DNA from: Alphaproteobacteria bacterium
GTDB lineage: Bacteria; Pseudomonadota; Alphaproteobacteria; JAVJRE01
Direction: 5' to 3'
Length of the DNA stretch: 64,000 bases
Assembly: GCA_040218575.1 (NCBI GenBank)
Contig: JAVJRE010000006.1
Coordinates: 248,001-312,000, forward strand
Positions 17,167 to 25,080 of the stretch are shown here, piece by piece. The number at the start of each line of letters is the position of its first letter. Position 1 is the first letter of the stretch. A model generated the notes under the pieces. That model had not been told where the DNA came from and ran no database searches. It saw only the letters and a program-made list of their open reading frames with translations. The position numbers and the translations under genes are program-made.

Positions 17167-17745
17167 CTAGCACGGGTCGGTGGCGGAGTCTTTTTCCGGC
17201 GGCGCGGCCGGCCCACCCAGTTCCTCGCTAAGTCGGCGCCAGCGGGCCGCCGCCAGACGGGCAAAGCGAAGGGTGAGGGCCTTGCGGCGGGCGCTGGCCA
17301 GGGGCTGTTCCGGCGCCTCGCGGATGATGGCCGCGGAGAAGGCGTCGGCGATGATCAGGCCGGTTGAGTCCGGCAGCAGGGCGCGGGGGAAGTCCTCGGC
17401 CACGGCGAAATAGAAGACGTCGCACCAGTCCTGATACTCCGGCCATTTATTGTCGCTGCGGAAATCGGCCGGACCCGACTTGATCTCGGCGATGAGAACC
17501 CGGCCCTTGCGGTCGATGGCCAGCACATCGGCCCGGCGGCCGCCCTTGAGCGGCACCTCGGTCAGGGACTCCGCACCCAGGTCGGCGAACAGGCGGCCGA
17601 CCCCGCGGGCCAGGCGGCGGGCCAGCAGATCGCCGGCCTGGCCGGTGGCCGTGCTGGCCGGGGCTTGCGCGGAGTCCGGGGCGGAGCCGGCAGGGCCTGG
17701 GGTGGCGTTTGAGGCAGGGGGAGCGGGGCATGGGGAGCGGGGCAT
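17167..17745 (-). CDS. mmcB: MmcB-family DNA repair protein
   Basis: The conserved core begins near QAGDLLARRLARGVGRLF and contains RRADVLAIDRKGRVLIAEIKSG, DFRSDNKWPEYQDWCDVFYFAV and the basic tail, all typical of MmcB (formerly DUF1052). The acidic and lysine pattern AEIKS resembles a PD-(D/E)XK nuclease core. In Caulobacter, mmcB is an SOS gene for mitomycin C tolerance. The frame stays open up to 17943, but the extra N-terminal residues are low-complexity Pro/Ala and overlap the promoter of a divergent gene. I therefore use the Met at 17745 (192 residues); Met at 17883 is possible. I saw no GTTC-N7-GTTC LexA box upstream. Confidence 0.82.
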   Translation of the reverse strand: MPRSPCPAPPASNATPGPAGSAPDSAQAPASTATGQAGDLLARRLARGVGRLFADLGAESLTEVPLKGGRRADVLAIDRKGRVLIAEIKSGPADFRSDNKWPEYQDWCDVFYFAVAEDFPRALLPDSTGLIIADAFSAAIIREAPEQPLASARRKALTLRFARLAAARWRRLSEELGGPAAPPEKDSATDPC

Positions 17746-17941
17746 GGGGCGTCCGGTGGCTGAATCGGCAGAGTGACGCGGCGGCGGGCCGGCCCGGGCA
17801 GGCCAAAGTAGGCAGTCCAGGCCGGCCAGCCGGATAATTTGGCGGCCCGCCACAAGCGCCATAGTATCATGGCTGTGCGGCATTGCCGGCCGGGTGTAGT
17901 TTGTGTGGCCCGGACGCCCGGCAGCAGGCAGGAGCTTTGTC

Positions 17942-18175
17942 ATGGCTGAAACGGAAGACGGTATAGAATCACCCGCTCACGAGGCGCCGCCGCCCGGCGC
18001 CGCGCTGAGCCGGCGCGCCGCGCTGGCCCGCCTCGGGCTGGCCGCGGCGGGCGCCTATGTGGCGCCGACAGTCCTCAGGGTTGACCAGAGCGCGCACGCG
18101 CGGCGTGTGGTGCCATCGCCCTGTCCACCACCGGACGGCAATCCGTTCAACAATCCGCCGCACTGCCCGCCGTGA
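17942..18175 (+). CDS. Small twin-arginine-signal-like protein of unknown function
   Basis: The 77-residue product has a good ribosome-binding site (AGGAG at about 17929-17933) before ATG 17942. After an acidic 22-residue leader it has SRRAALARLGLAAAGAYVAP, a twin Arg followed by a hydrophobic stretch, which resembles a Tat signal. Beyond that lie only about 30 residues, ending in a Pro/Asn/Cys-rich tail with two cysteines. Small proteins of this shape are common in Alphaproteobacteria and lack an assigned role. The SDR gene starts 16 bases after its stop, so both are probably on one transcript. Confidence 0.65.
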   Translation: MAETEDGIESPAHEAPPPGAALSRRAALARLGLAAAGAYVAPTVLRVDQSAHARRVVPSPCPPPDGNPFNNPPHCPP

Positions 18176-18191
18176 CGGGGGCTGGAGGGCG

Positions 18192-18950
18192 ATGACCGGC
18201 TTTGACCTCACCGGTCGCGTCGCCATCGTCACCGGCTCCGGCCGTGGCCTGGGCAAGGCCATGGCGCAGGGTCTGATGGAGGCCGGCGCAAAGCTTACCG
18301 TGTGCGCGCGCACCGCCGAGCAAGTGCAGGCCACCGCCGCGGCGTTCCGCGCGGCCGGCGGCGACGTGCTGGAGGTGGTGTTCGACGCCACCCGGCGCGA
18401 CGATTGCCGGCGCCTGGTGGCGGACACCGTTGCGCACTACGGCCGGCTCGACGTGATGCTGGCCAATCACGGCGGCGGCGCCAATCAGAGCGCCATCGAC
18501 ACCGACGACGAAACCTGGCGGCGGGTGATCGACCAAAACCTCAACAGCGCCTTCATGGTGTGCCAGGAAGCGGCGCGGCAGATGATTCGCCAGGGAACCG
18601 GCGGCTCCATCATTGTCACATCGTCCACATCGAGTATTCGCAGCTTTGCCGGTCTGATGGCCTATGGCGCGGCCAAGGGCGGGGTAGACCAGATGGTGCG
18701 GCAGATGGCCGACGAGTGGGGGCCGCACGGCATTCGCGTCAATGCGCTCAACCCCGGCTACACCACTCACCGGCGGCGCGGTTATGATCCGCAGTCGGAA
18801 GGGGTAAAGGCGGAGAACCGCCACACGCCACTCGGTCGCAGCGGCCGGCCGGAGGAGTTTGCCGGTCCGGCCGTGTTTCTGGCGTCGGACGCATCGTCCT
18901 ACATCACCGGCCACAGCCTGATCATCGACGGCGGCTACGCGGTCCGCTAG
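18192..18950 (+). CDS. Classical short-chain dehydrogenase/reductase
   Basis: I chose ATG 18192, preceded by GGAGG at about 18184-18188; the longer open frame would run through the small Tat-like gene. The 252-residue product has the coenzyme motif VTGSGRGLGKAMAQ, the NHGGG equivalent of NNAG, the SSTSS catalytic Ser and the YGAAKGG YxxxK. The NALNPGYT and TGHSLIIDGGY segments complete the classical pattern. CARTAEQ after strand 2 suggests NADP(H) preference, but this is weak evidence. The substrate is not predictable. FabG-type and gluconate-5-dehydrogenase-type activities are both possible. Confidence 0.85.
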   Translation: MTGFDLTGRVAIVTGSGRGLGKAMAQGLMEAGAKLTVCARTAEQVQATAAAFRAAGGDVLEVVFDATRRDDCRRLVADTVAHYGRLDVMLANHGGGANQSAIDTDDETWRRVIDQNLNSAFMVCQEAARQMIRQGTGGSIIVTSSTSSIRSFAGLMAYGAAKGGVDQMVRQMADEWGPHGIRVNALNPGYTTHRRRGYDPQSEGVKAENRHTPLGRSGRPEEFAGPAVFLASDASSYITGHSLIIDGGYAVR

Positions 18951-18977
18951 TCGGACGGCGCTCAGGCGTGGCGGCGT

Positions 18978-19910
18978 TTAGGCCAGTTCGGCGAGGCGCG
19001 CCTGCTGGCGGGCCACCAGCCGGTCGATCTCTTCCACTGCCCGGGCCGACAGGGTCACCGCCGGCGCGCGGGCAGTGGCATGGGCCATGGCCCCGCGACT
19101 GGCGAGAAGATACTTGCGCACCGCCAGACCGTGGCCACCCGGCTGCACCTCAAGGCGCAGCAGCGGCAGATAGGCGTCGAACAGGTCATGGGCCCGCGAC
19201 CACTCGCCAGCCGCCGCCAGGCGCACGACGTCGGCCATCATCTCCGGCCAGGCAAAGCCGGTCATGGCGCCATCGGCGCCGCGGCGCATTTCCTCCACCA
19301 GAAACTGACCGCCATTGCCGCAGAGGATCGGCAGGCGTCGCGCGCCGGCCGCTTCCTGCGCGCGCAAGGCGCTGATCTTCTCCAGCCCCGGCCAGTCCTC
19401 GTGCTTGAGAACGGCAAATGTCGGACACGCCCCGGCGATGCGACGGATGCCGTCGGGCGAGAGGTGAACGCCGGTGATGACCGGGAAATCCTGCAGGACG
19501 AAAGGCACGGGGCCCAGATAGTCGGCCACCGCCTGATACCAGGTGAGGGCCTGGTCATCGCCACGCAGCGAGGCCGCCGGGGCGATCATCACGCCGGCCG
19601 CACCCAGATCCATGACCCGGTCGGCGAGATCCTTCATGGGCGCGAAGCCCGGCGCGGATACGCCGACAATGACGGGCACCTGGCCGGCCAGGCGAGCCAG
19701 CACCCGCCGCGCCACCTGGACCGACTCTTCGAGAGTGAGTTTCGGCGCTTCGCCCATGATGCCAAGCAAGGTGAGGCCGTTGGCACCCTTCTCCAGATAG
19801 AAGTCGCAGAGCCGGTCGAGGCTTTCCAGATCGAGCGCGCCATCGGGCCGGAAGGGTGTGGCGGCAATGGTGAAGACGCCGTGCGTCGCGGCGGTCAGGG
19901 GTTGGGACAC
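18978..19910 (-). CDS. DapA/NAL-superfamily Schiff-base aldolase or lyase, not a true dihydrodipicolinate synthase
   Basis: The 310-residue TIM-barrel protein aligns along its length with DapA. The Schiff-base lysine is retained (Lys169, in FAVLKHED). Residues diagnostic for dihydrodipicolinate synthase are changed. The usual GTTGE reads GIMGE, the catalytic Tyr of LYNVPSRTG is Gln140 in VLQDFPVITG, and the substrate-binding Arg in that motif is Ile. An aldolase or dehydratase acting on a sugar acid or other 2-oxo acid is more likely. It lies 12 bases after the PhyH-family gene on the same strand, so the two may share a pathway. Confidence 0.82.
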   Translation of the reverse strand: MSQPLTAATHGVFTIAATPFRPDGALDLESLDRLCDFYLEKGANGLTLLGIMGEAPKLTLEESVQVARRVLARLAGQVPVIVGVSAPGFAPMKDLADRVMDLGAAGVMIAPAASLRGDDQALTWYQAVADYLGPVPFVLQDFPVITGVHLSPDGIRRIAGACPTFAVLKHEDWPGLEKISALRAQEAAGARRLPILCGNGGQFLVEEMRRGADGAMTGFAWPEMMADVVRLAAAGEWSRAHDLFDAYLPLLRLEVQPGGHGLAVRKYLLASRGAMAHATARAPAVTLSARAVEEIDRLVARQQARLAELA

Positions 19911-19922
19911 GCGGCGGCTCGC

Positions 19923-20819
19923 TCAGTGGTCATCAGCGACGGCGAAGGCACGGTGGCCAACGCCTTTCTGGATTTCATAGATGGAGCCGTAGGTCTCGGG
20001 CTGTGGCAGGGGAATACGCACCGGCGCCGGCTCGAGCCGCGCCCGCAGGGTTGGCGACCCCGCCACCATGCGGGAATTGAACTCCTCCAGGCTCTCGAAA
20101 TTGCCCCGTCCGCCGGCGATGGGCCACGCATCCGCCGCCATATATTCCATGAACAGCATGCGACGGTCGCGCGCCGACCGGTTGAGGTCGGAGCCGTGCA
20201 CCAGGCGCACATGATGGACGCTGACCGCGCCGGCCGGGCCGGTCACCGCCACCGCGTCGGCCGGGTCGAGGCCCGATGCGGCCAGATCCATGGCGCCGAC
20301 GAAGCGGCCATTGTGGTGATGGTCATGGGTCGGCCCGGTGTGGCTGCCGGGATAAACCAGAAGCGGCCCGTTGTCGGGCCCGGTGTCCGACAGCATGACG
20401 CCGATGGCCAGCCCTGAATCATTGGTGCAGGGATAAAAGGCCCAGTCCTGGTGCCACTCCACCGCAGCGCCATAACCCGCCGCCTTGACGTTGAGTTTCG
20501 TGGTCTGCAACCGCACGTCGGGGCCAAGCAGGCCGGTGAGTATCTGAAGAACGCGCGGATGGCGGACCAGATCGCCAAAGACGGGGCTGACCAGATCCGG
20601 CCGCTTGAGGCGGCGCACCCGCGGCGCGTCGGGGCGGTGGCTGTCTTCCAGGTCATACAGGTCGTCGGTCAGGTGGGTGGCGCGGTCGAGGCCGCCGGCG
20701 GCGGCGATCAGACGGTCGGTTTCGCCATTGACCCGGGCCAGCGTGGCGGCGTCCAGCACACCTTCCACAAGCAGATAGCCCTGGTCGCGGTAGCGGCGGA
20801 TGTGGGCGGCAGACAGCAT
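19923..20819 (-). CDS. PhyH-family Fe(II)/2-oxoglutarate dioxygenase
   Basis: The start is Met 20819, with AGGA upstream; the frame is open further but enters the divergent regulator gene. The 298-residue protein starts LSAAHIRRYRDQGYLLVEGV, as PhyH proteins do. Iron ligands are visible: His123 and Asp125 in EWHQDWAF, and the distal His208 in RLVHGSDLNRS, with Arg214 for 2-oxoglutarate. The family includes phytanoyl-CoA and ectoine hydroxylases, so it should hydroxylate an aliphatic substrate that cannot be named here. It is divergent from a GlxA-type regulator, which probably controls it. Confidence 0.85.
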   Translation of the reverse strand: MLSAAHIRRYRDQGYLLVEGVLDAATLARVNGETDRLIAAAGGLDRATHLTDDLYDLEDSHRPDAPRVRRLKRPDLVSPVFGDLVRHPRVLQILTGLLGPDVRLQTTKLNVKAAGYGAAVEWHQDWAFYPCTNDSGLAIGVMLSDTGPDNGPLLVYPGSHTGPTHDHHHNGRFVGAMDLAASGLDPADAVAVTGPAGAVSVHHVRLVHGSDLNRSARDRRMLFMEYMAADAWPIAGGRGNFESLEEFNSRMVAGSPTLRARLEPAPVRIPLPQPETYGSIYEIQKGVGHRAFAVADDH

Positions 20820-20869
20820 GATCGGGTTCCTGAGGTCTATTTGTGGGTGGCCGAGAAGACGCGATATCT

Positions 20870-20879
20870 GGTCATGACC
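20870..20879. promoter_or_regulatory. Palindrome in the divergent phyH-like/glxA-like promoter region
   Basis: The 88-bp gap between the PhyH-family gene and the AraC-type regulator holds a perfect 10-bp palindrome, GGTCATGACC. Its position midway between two divergent starts suits an operator for the adjacent regulator. AraC-type proteins more often bind direct repeats, so this is only a candidate. Confidence 0.35.
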
Positions 20880-20907
20880 GGCGATTTGCTGATTATACTT
20901 ATCCGAC

Positions 20908-21999
20908 ATGAACATACAGAAATTCGACACCAGTGACGGTCCGCACCGGATCGCCTTTCTGCTGCTGCCGGGCTTTTCTCTGGCCAGTCTGAGCGCGGTG
21001 CTGGAGCCTTTCCGCGTCGCCAACCGCCTGGCGGGGCGGCCGGTGTTCGCGCCGCGCTTCTTGTCACCGGACGGCCAGCCGGTGGCGGCCTCGGCCGGTC
21101 CGGCGGTCATCGTGGACAGTGCTCTGGCGGAGGACGGCGCCCTCGTCGGCGACGGGGCGCGCCATCCCGCAAGGGGCCGGGCGGCACCATGGCGCATTGT
21201 CGTGGTACCGGCCGGTGACGCGGTGGAGACAGGGACGGCCGCCGCACGGCAGGCGGTGTATCGCTGGCTCCGGCGGGCGGCGCGCGATGGCGCGTGGCTG
21301 CTGGCGCCGGCCAATGCGCCGTTGCTGCTGGCCCGCGCCGGTCTGCTTGATGGCCGTACGGTGACCGCCCATTGGGAAGCGGCGGCGGCGCTGACGGAAA
21401 TGCACCCGGCGGTACGCCTGCGGCCCGATGCGTGGGTGCATGACGGGCGGATTCTCACGGCCAGTGGTGCGGTGGCGGCGACCGGCATGGCCCTGTGGCT
21501 GATTGGCCGGATGGTGGACGAGCCGCTGGCGCGGACGGTGGCCGATCAGTTCAACTTGCCGCCGACCGTGGCTGTCGCCGCGGGGCAGGCCAGGGCCCCG
21601 GTGAGCGGGGCCAGGCCCGATGTGGCGGCGCGTCTCGGCATGGCCCATGGCGCGCTGGCGGCGGCGGTCGCGTTAATGGAGAGTCATGTGGAACAACCGC
21701 TGGCGATCGCCGGGATTGCCGCGCGCAGCGGCTTGTCGCAGCGCCAGCTTGAACGGCTTTGTCGCACCACGTTGGGCACAACGCCCAAGGGCCACTATCT
21801 GACCATTCGTCTTGGTCGGGCGCGTGAGTTGCTGGCCCAGACGCCGCTCAGCCTCAGCGAGATCGCCTATGCCACCGGGTTTTCCGGGCCGGCCCATTTC
21901 TCGGCCAGTTTCCGCCGTCGCTTCGGCTGTCCGCCGTCTGCGATGCAAAGGGGGTTTCGGCGGCCGGCTGTTGACTCGCAGGGCGGGCCGGACGTTTGA
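20908..21999 (+). CDS. GlxA-family (DJ-1/PfpI plus AraC) transcriptional regulator
   Basis: The 363-residue regulator has an N-terminal DJ-1/PfpI-like domain (about 12-205) that starts with IAFLLLPGFSLASLSAVLEPF. The C-terminal AraC domain (about 255-345) has two helix-turn-helix units: AIAGIAARSGLSQRQLERL, and LSLSEIAYATGFSGPAHFSASF with RRRFG next. GlxA-family proteins such as GbdR and CdhR often control catabolism of betaines and related quaternary amines. That is of interest because the urocanase/lyase cluster starts 177 bases downstream on the same strand. Control of the divergent PhyH-family operon, of the downstream cluster, or of both, is inferred from position. Confidence 0.88.
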   Translation: MNIQKFDTSDGPHRIAFLLLPGFSLASLSAVLEPFRVANRLAGRPVFAPRFLSPDGQPVAASAGPAVIVDSALAEDGALVGDGARHPARGRAAPWRIVVVPAGDAVETGTAAARQAVYRWLRRAARDGAWLLAPANAPLLLARAGLLDGRTVTAHWEAAAALTEMHPAVRLRPDAWVHDGRILTASGAVAATGMALWLIGRMVDEPLARTVADQFNLPPTVAVAAGQARAPVSGARPDVAARLGMAHGALAAAVALMESHVEQPLAIAGIAARSGLSQRQLERLCRTTLGTTPKGHYLTIRLGRARELLAQTPLSLSEIAYATGFSGPAHFSASFRRRFGCPPSAMQRGFRRPAVDSQGGPDV

Positions 22000-22176
22000 T
22001 TTGGCCAGGACGATCCGGCCCATGCCGCCTTCCGCCATTGACGTGTGCCTCCGCCGGCCCCTGCGGTCATTGACCGGCGGCGAGCCGGTTTTATGGCACG
22101 GTGCGTGACGTTGGCGGCGGCGACGGACACGAACATGCCGGCCGGTTAAACGGCCCGCCACAGGGAGGGACAGGCC

Positions 22177-23835
22177 ATGGCCTACAACGAAACACTGCGC
22201 CGCGACGTGCGGGTCAAAGCCCAGCGCGGGCTGGAGCTGCGCTGCAAGAACTGGCGGGCGGAGGCGATCCTGCGCATGCTGGAGAACAATCTGGAGAATG
22301 GCGAGAAGCCGGAAGAGCTGATCATCTATACCGGCGTCGCCAAGGCGGCACGGAGCTGGGAGCAGTTCGACCTGATCGTCGCGGCGCTGAAAAACCTGCG
22401 CGAAGACCAGACCCTGGTCATGCAGTCGGGCAAGCCCATCGCCATCTTCGATACCCACGAGCGCGCGCCCATGGTCATCATGGCCAATGGCAATGTGGTG
22501 GGCAATTACGCCGAGCCGGAAGACATTATCAACCTGGAGGAAAAAGGCCTGACCGTGGTGCCGGGCATGACGGCGGCGGCGTGGCAGTATATCGGCAGCC
22601 AGGGCATCATCCAGGGCACCTATCAGAGCTTTATCGGCGCGGCCGAGAAGTTCGGCGGCACCCTGGCCGGCCGCACCATCCTGACCGCCGGCTCCGGCGG
22701 CATGGGCGGCGCCCAGCCGCTGGCCGGCAAGATGGCCGGTGCGGCAACCCTGGTGCTGGACGTCCAGGCCGACCGCCTGCAAAAGCGCATCGACACCGGT
22801 TATCTGGACGTCATGGTTGACGATCTGGACGAGGCGCTGCGGCGGATGGACACGCTGGTCGCCAACAAGGAGGGCGGCAGCGTCGGCCTGGTGGGCAATG
22901 TGGCGGAGATCTACCCCAAGCTGCTGGAGCGTAACTGGCAGCCGGACATCGTCACCGACCAGACCATCACCGATCCCTATCGCGGCTATTTCCCCGCCGG
23001 CATGACGGTGGAAGAGACGCTGAAAATGCGCAAGGAGAACCGTGCCGAAATCAAGAAGCGGGCGCAGGAGTCCATCATCGTCCACGCCAAATGCATGATG
23101 GAGTTCGAGAAGCGCGGCGCCATCGTCTTCGAGTATGGCAACGGCCTGCGCTGGCAGGCGAGCGAAGCCGGCTTCAAGGATGCGCTGCAGATGGAGAGCT
23201 TCATCACCCTGTTCATCCGGCCGATGTTCTGCGAGGGCATGGGACCGTTCCGCTGGGTGGCGATCTCCGGCGACGAAGCCGACATTCACGAGGTGGATGA
23301 CATCGTGCGTGAGACCTTCTCGGCCAACCATCCGATCGTTGACTGGATCAACATGGCCGAGAAGCATATTCACTTCACCGGCCTGCCGGCGCGTATCGGT
23401 TGGCTCGGCCACACCGAACGCACCACCCTGGCGCTGAAGGTCAATGAGGCGGTGGCCTCAGGTCGTCTCAAGGGTCCGATTGCCTTCACCCGTGATCATC
23501 TGGATTCAGGCTCCGTCGCCAGCCCCATGCGAGAGACCGAGCGTATGAAGGACGGCTCGTCGGCCATCGCCGACTGGGCTTTCCTCAACGCCATGCTCAA
23601 CGTCTCGTCGGGCGGCGACCTGATCGCCGTGCACGGTGGCCAGGGCGGCCGGCGCTCGCAGTGTGCAGGCGTCACCACGGTGGCGGACGGATCGGCGCTG
23701 GCGGCCAAGAAGATTCCCGCCATCATGAATGGTGATACGGGCATCGGCGTGCTGCGCCATGCGGACGCCGGTTATGAAAAGGCCATCGAGACCAAAAAGA
23801 AGTTCGGCCTGGGGTTGCGCCTCGACGCCAACTGA
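22177..23835 (+). CDS. Urocanase-family hydratase with altered C-terminal signature
   Basis: The 552-residue protein has full urocanase architecture: LRCKNWRAEAILRMLENNL, IIYTGVAKAARSWE, TLVMQSGKPIAIF, the NAD-binding TAGSGGMGGAQPLAGKMAG, RPMFCEGMGPFRWVAISGD, and DHLDSGSVASPMRETERMKD. Near the C-terminus the usual HHGGGVGMGFSQH signature is replaced by VHGGQGGRRSQCAG. The protein is therefore probably not a standard HutU. Known side branches of this family hydrate thiourocanate or S-methyl-thiourocanate in ergothioneine breakdown, and the DUF917 neighbour fits the S-methyl branch. The RBS is AGGGAGGGACA before ATG 22177. No HutI- or HutG-like gene is nearby. Ordinary urocanate remains possible. 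Confidence 0.85.
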   Translation: MAYNETLRRDVRVKAQRGLELRCKNWRAEAILRMLENNLENGEKPEELIIYTGVAKAARSWEQFDLIVAALKNLREDQTLVMQSGKPIAIFDTHERAPMVIMANGNVVGNYAEPEDIINLEEKGLTVVPGMTAAAWQYIGSQGIIQGTYQSFIGAAEKFGGTLAGRTILTAGSGGMGGAQPLAGKMAGAATLVLDVQADRLQKRIDTGYLDVMVDDLDEALRRMDTLVANKEGGSVGLVGNVAEIYPKLLERNWQPDIVTDQTITDPYRGYFPAGMTVEETLKMRKENRAEIKKRAQESIIVHAKCMMEFEKRGAIVFEYGNGLRWQASEAGFKDALQMESFITLFIRPMFCEGMGPFRWVAISGDEADIHEVDDIVRETFSANHPIVDWINMAEKHIHFTGLPARIGWLGHTERTTLALKVNEAVASGRLKGPIAFTRDHLDSGSVASPMRETERMKDGSSAIADWAFLNAMLNVSSGGDLIAVHGGQGGRRSQCAGVTTVADGSALAAKKIPAIMNGDTGIGVLRHADAGYEKAIETKKKFGLGLRLDAN

Positions 23836-23849
23836 CAGAGCGCGGAGAC

Positions 23850-23874
23850 GGGCGGCGCCAGGCGCCGCCCTTTT
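23850..23874 (+). terminator. Intrinsic terminator after the urocanase-like gene
   Basis: A perfect 10-bp inverted repeat (GGGCGGCGCC / GGCGCCGCCC) separated by one A is followed by TTTT. It lies 15 bases after the hydratase stop. It should terminate, or attenuate, transcription before the DUF917 and lyase genes. Confidence 0.8.
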
Positions 23875-23887
23875 CGCGTCATGCACG

Positions 23888-23920
23888 ATCATATGATGGC
23901 CGCCGTCCTGTGACGGCGGC
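23888..23920 (+). promoter_or_regulatory. Palindrome and hairpin in the leader of the DUF917/lyase operon
   Basis: A perfect palindrome ATCATATGAT (23888-23897) is followed directly by a 9-bp perfect hairpin, GCCGCCGTC-CTGT-GACGGCGGC (23899-23920). The hairpin ends about 20 bases before the ATG at 23941, next to the ribosome-binding region. The palindrome could be an operator. The hairpin could affect translation or be part of a second stop signal, but it lacks a T tract. Confidence 0.45.
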
Positions 23921-23940
23921 GCCAACAGGGAGAAACGGGG

Positions 23941-25053
23941 ATGCGGCGACGCCTGAACCAGGACGATATTGAACCGATGATGCTTGGCGGTCTGGTGCTG
24001 AGCGCCGGCGGCAGCGGCTTGAGCCGCATGGACTCGAACCGGGCGCAGGGCCGCATGGCCCTGGGTCTCGGCGCCATTGATCTGTGCACGCTGGATGAAT
24101 ATGACGCCGATGACGTGGTGCTGGTGGCCACCGGCGTCGGCGCGCCGGGCGGCGCCACCAAGCGGCGCAGCGAACCGCGCGACGCCATCCGCGCGGCGGA
24201 AATGGTCATCGAGGCCTATGGCAAGATGCCGGTCGGTGTCTTCGCCGCCCATGCCGGCGGCTTCGGCGCCTGGCTGATCGCCGCCGCCCTGAACATCGAC
24301 GTGGTGGACGTGGCCGGTAACGGTCGTGGTCATCCAACGGTGGAGATGGGCGCGCTGGGCCAGGCCGGCGACACCACGGCGAGCGTTATCCAGGCGGCCT
24401 ATTGTTCCGGCCGCATGGACGGTGATGCGCCCATCAGCGTGCTGTATGACGGCAATATCGCCAATGGCGAGTTCATTCTGCGGGCGGCGGCGACCCGCAA
24501 CGGCGGCGGCATTCCCGCCGCCCGTGGGCCGCACACGGTGGCGTTCCTGAAGAAGCACGCGGCCGTCGGCGCGGTGGACTATCAGTACAAGATCGGTCAG
24601 GCCATGGCGGCGAAGAAGGAAGGGCCCGAGCGCTACAAGGCGACCACCAAGCCGACCAAGGGCAAGATTCTGGTGGAAGGCAAGGTGGTGTCCAACACCT
24701 GCAAGTATGGCGGCGGCTTCGATGTGGGTTTCGTCACCATCGAAGGCAAGCAGGGCACGGCGCGGCTGGCTGTCTGGAACGAGTATATGGCGGCCGAATT
24801 GAACGGTAAGCGCGTCGGCACCTTCCCCGACCTGCAGGCCAGCATGGACCTGAAGACCGGCAACCCCATCGCTATCTCGGAGATGAAGAAGGGCGTTGAG
24901 GTGGCGATCCTGACCGCCTCCAAGCATGACATCACGCTTGGCGACGGGGTGTGGGACAAGGCGGTCTATCCGCAGGCGGAAGAGATGCTGGGCATTTCCA
25001 TCGCCAAGGAGGCGCTGGCCGGCCGCACCGGCGGCAAGAGCCGCCGTCGCTAG
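23941..25053 (+). CDS. DUF917 / S-methyl-thiohydantoin desulfurase-like protein
   Basis: The 370-residue protein matches the DUF917 family by pattern. It starts with LNQDDIEPMMLGGLVLSAGGSG, has ATGVGAPGGATKRRSEP, then VAGNGRGHPTVEMGALG, and later DGNIANGEFILRAAATRNGGG. The C-terminal domain begins near GKILVEGKVVSN. Members of this family have been assigned as S-methyl-thiohydantoin desulfurases, which remove methanethiol from the imidazole-derived intermediate in S-methyl-ergothioneine degradation. The neighbouring urocanase homologue and lyase array fit that chemistry. Hydantoinase-like side functions are an alternative. The RBS lies within GGAGAAACGGGG, 5' of ATG 23941. The lyase array starts 27 bases after the stop. 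Confidence 0.8.
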   Translation: MRRRLNQDDIEPMMLGGLVLSAGGSGLSRMDSNRAQGRMALGLGAIDLCTLDEYDADDVVLVATGVGAPGGATKRRSEPRDAIRAAEMVIEAYGKMPVGVFAAHAGGFGAWLIAAALNIDVVDVAGNGRGHPTVEMGALGQAGDTTASVIQAAYCSGRMDGDAPISVLYDGNIANGEFILRAAATRNGGGIPAARGPHTVAFLKKHAAVGAVDYQYKIGQAMAAKKEGPERYKATTKPTKGKILVEGKVVSNTCKYGGGFDVGFVTIEGKQGTARLAVWNEYMAAELNGKRVGTFPDLQASMDLKTGNPIAISEMKKGVEVAILTASKHDITLGDGVWDKAVYPQAEEMLGISIAKEALAGRTGGKSRRR

Positions 25054-25080
25054 AGCGGCGCGCGTCGCCGGGGTGCGGTC

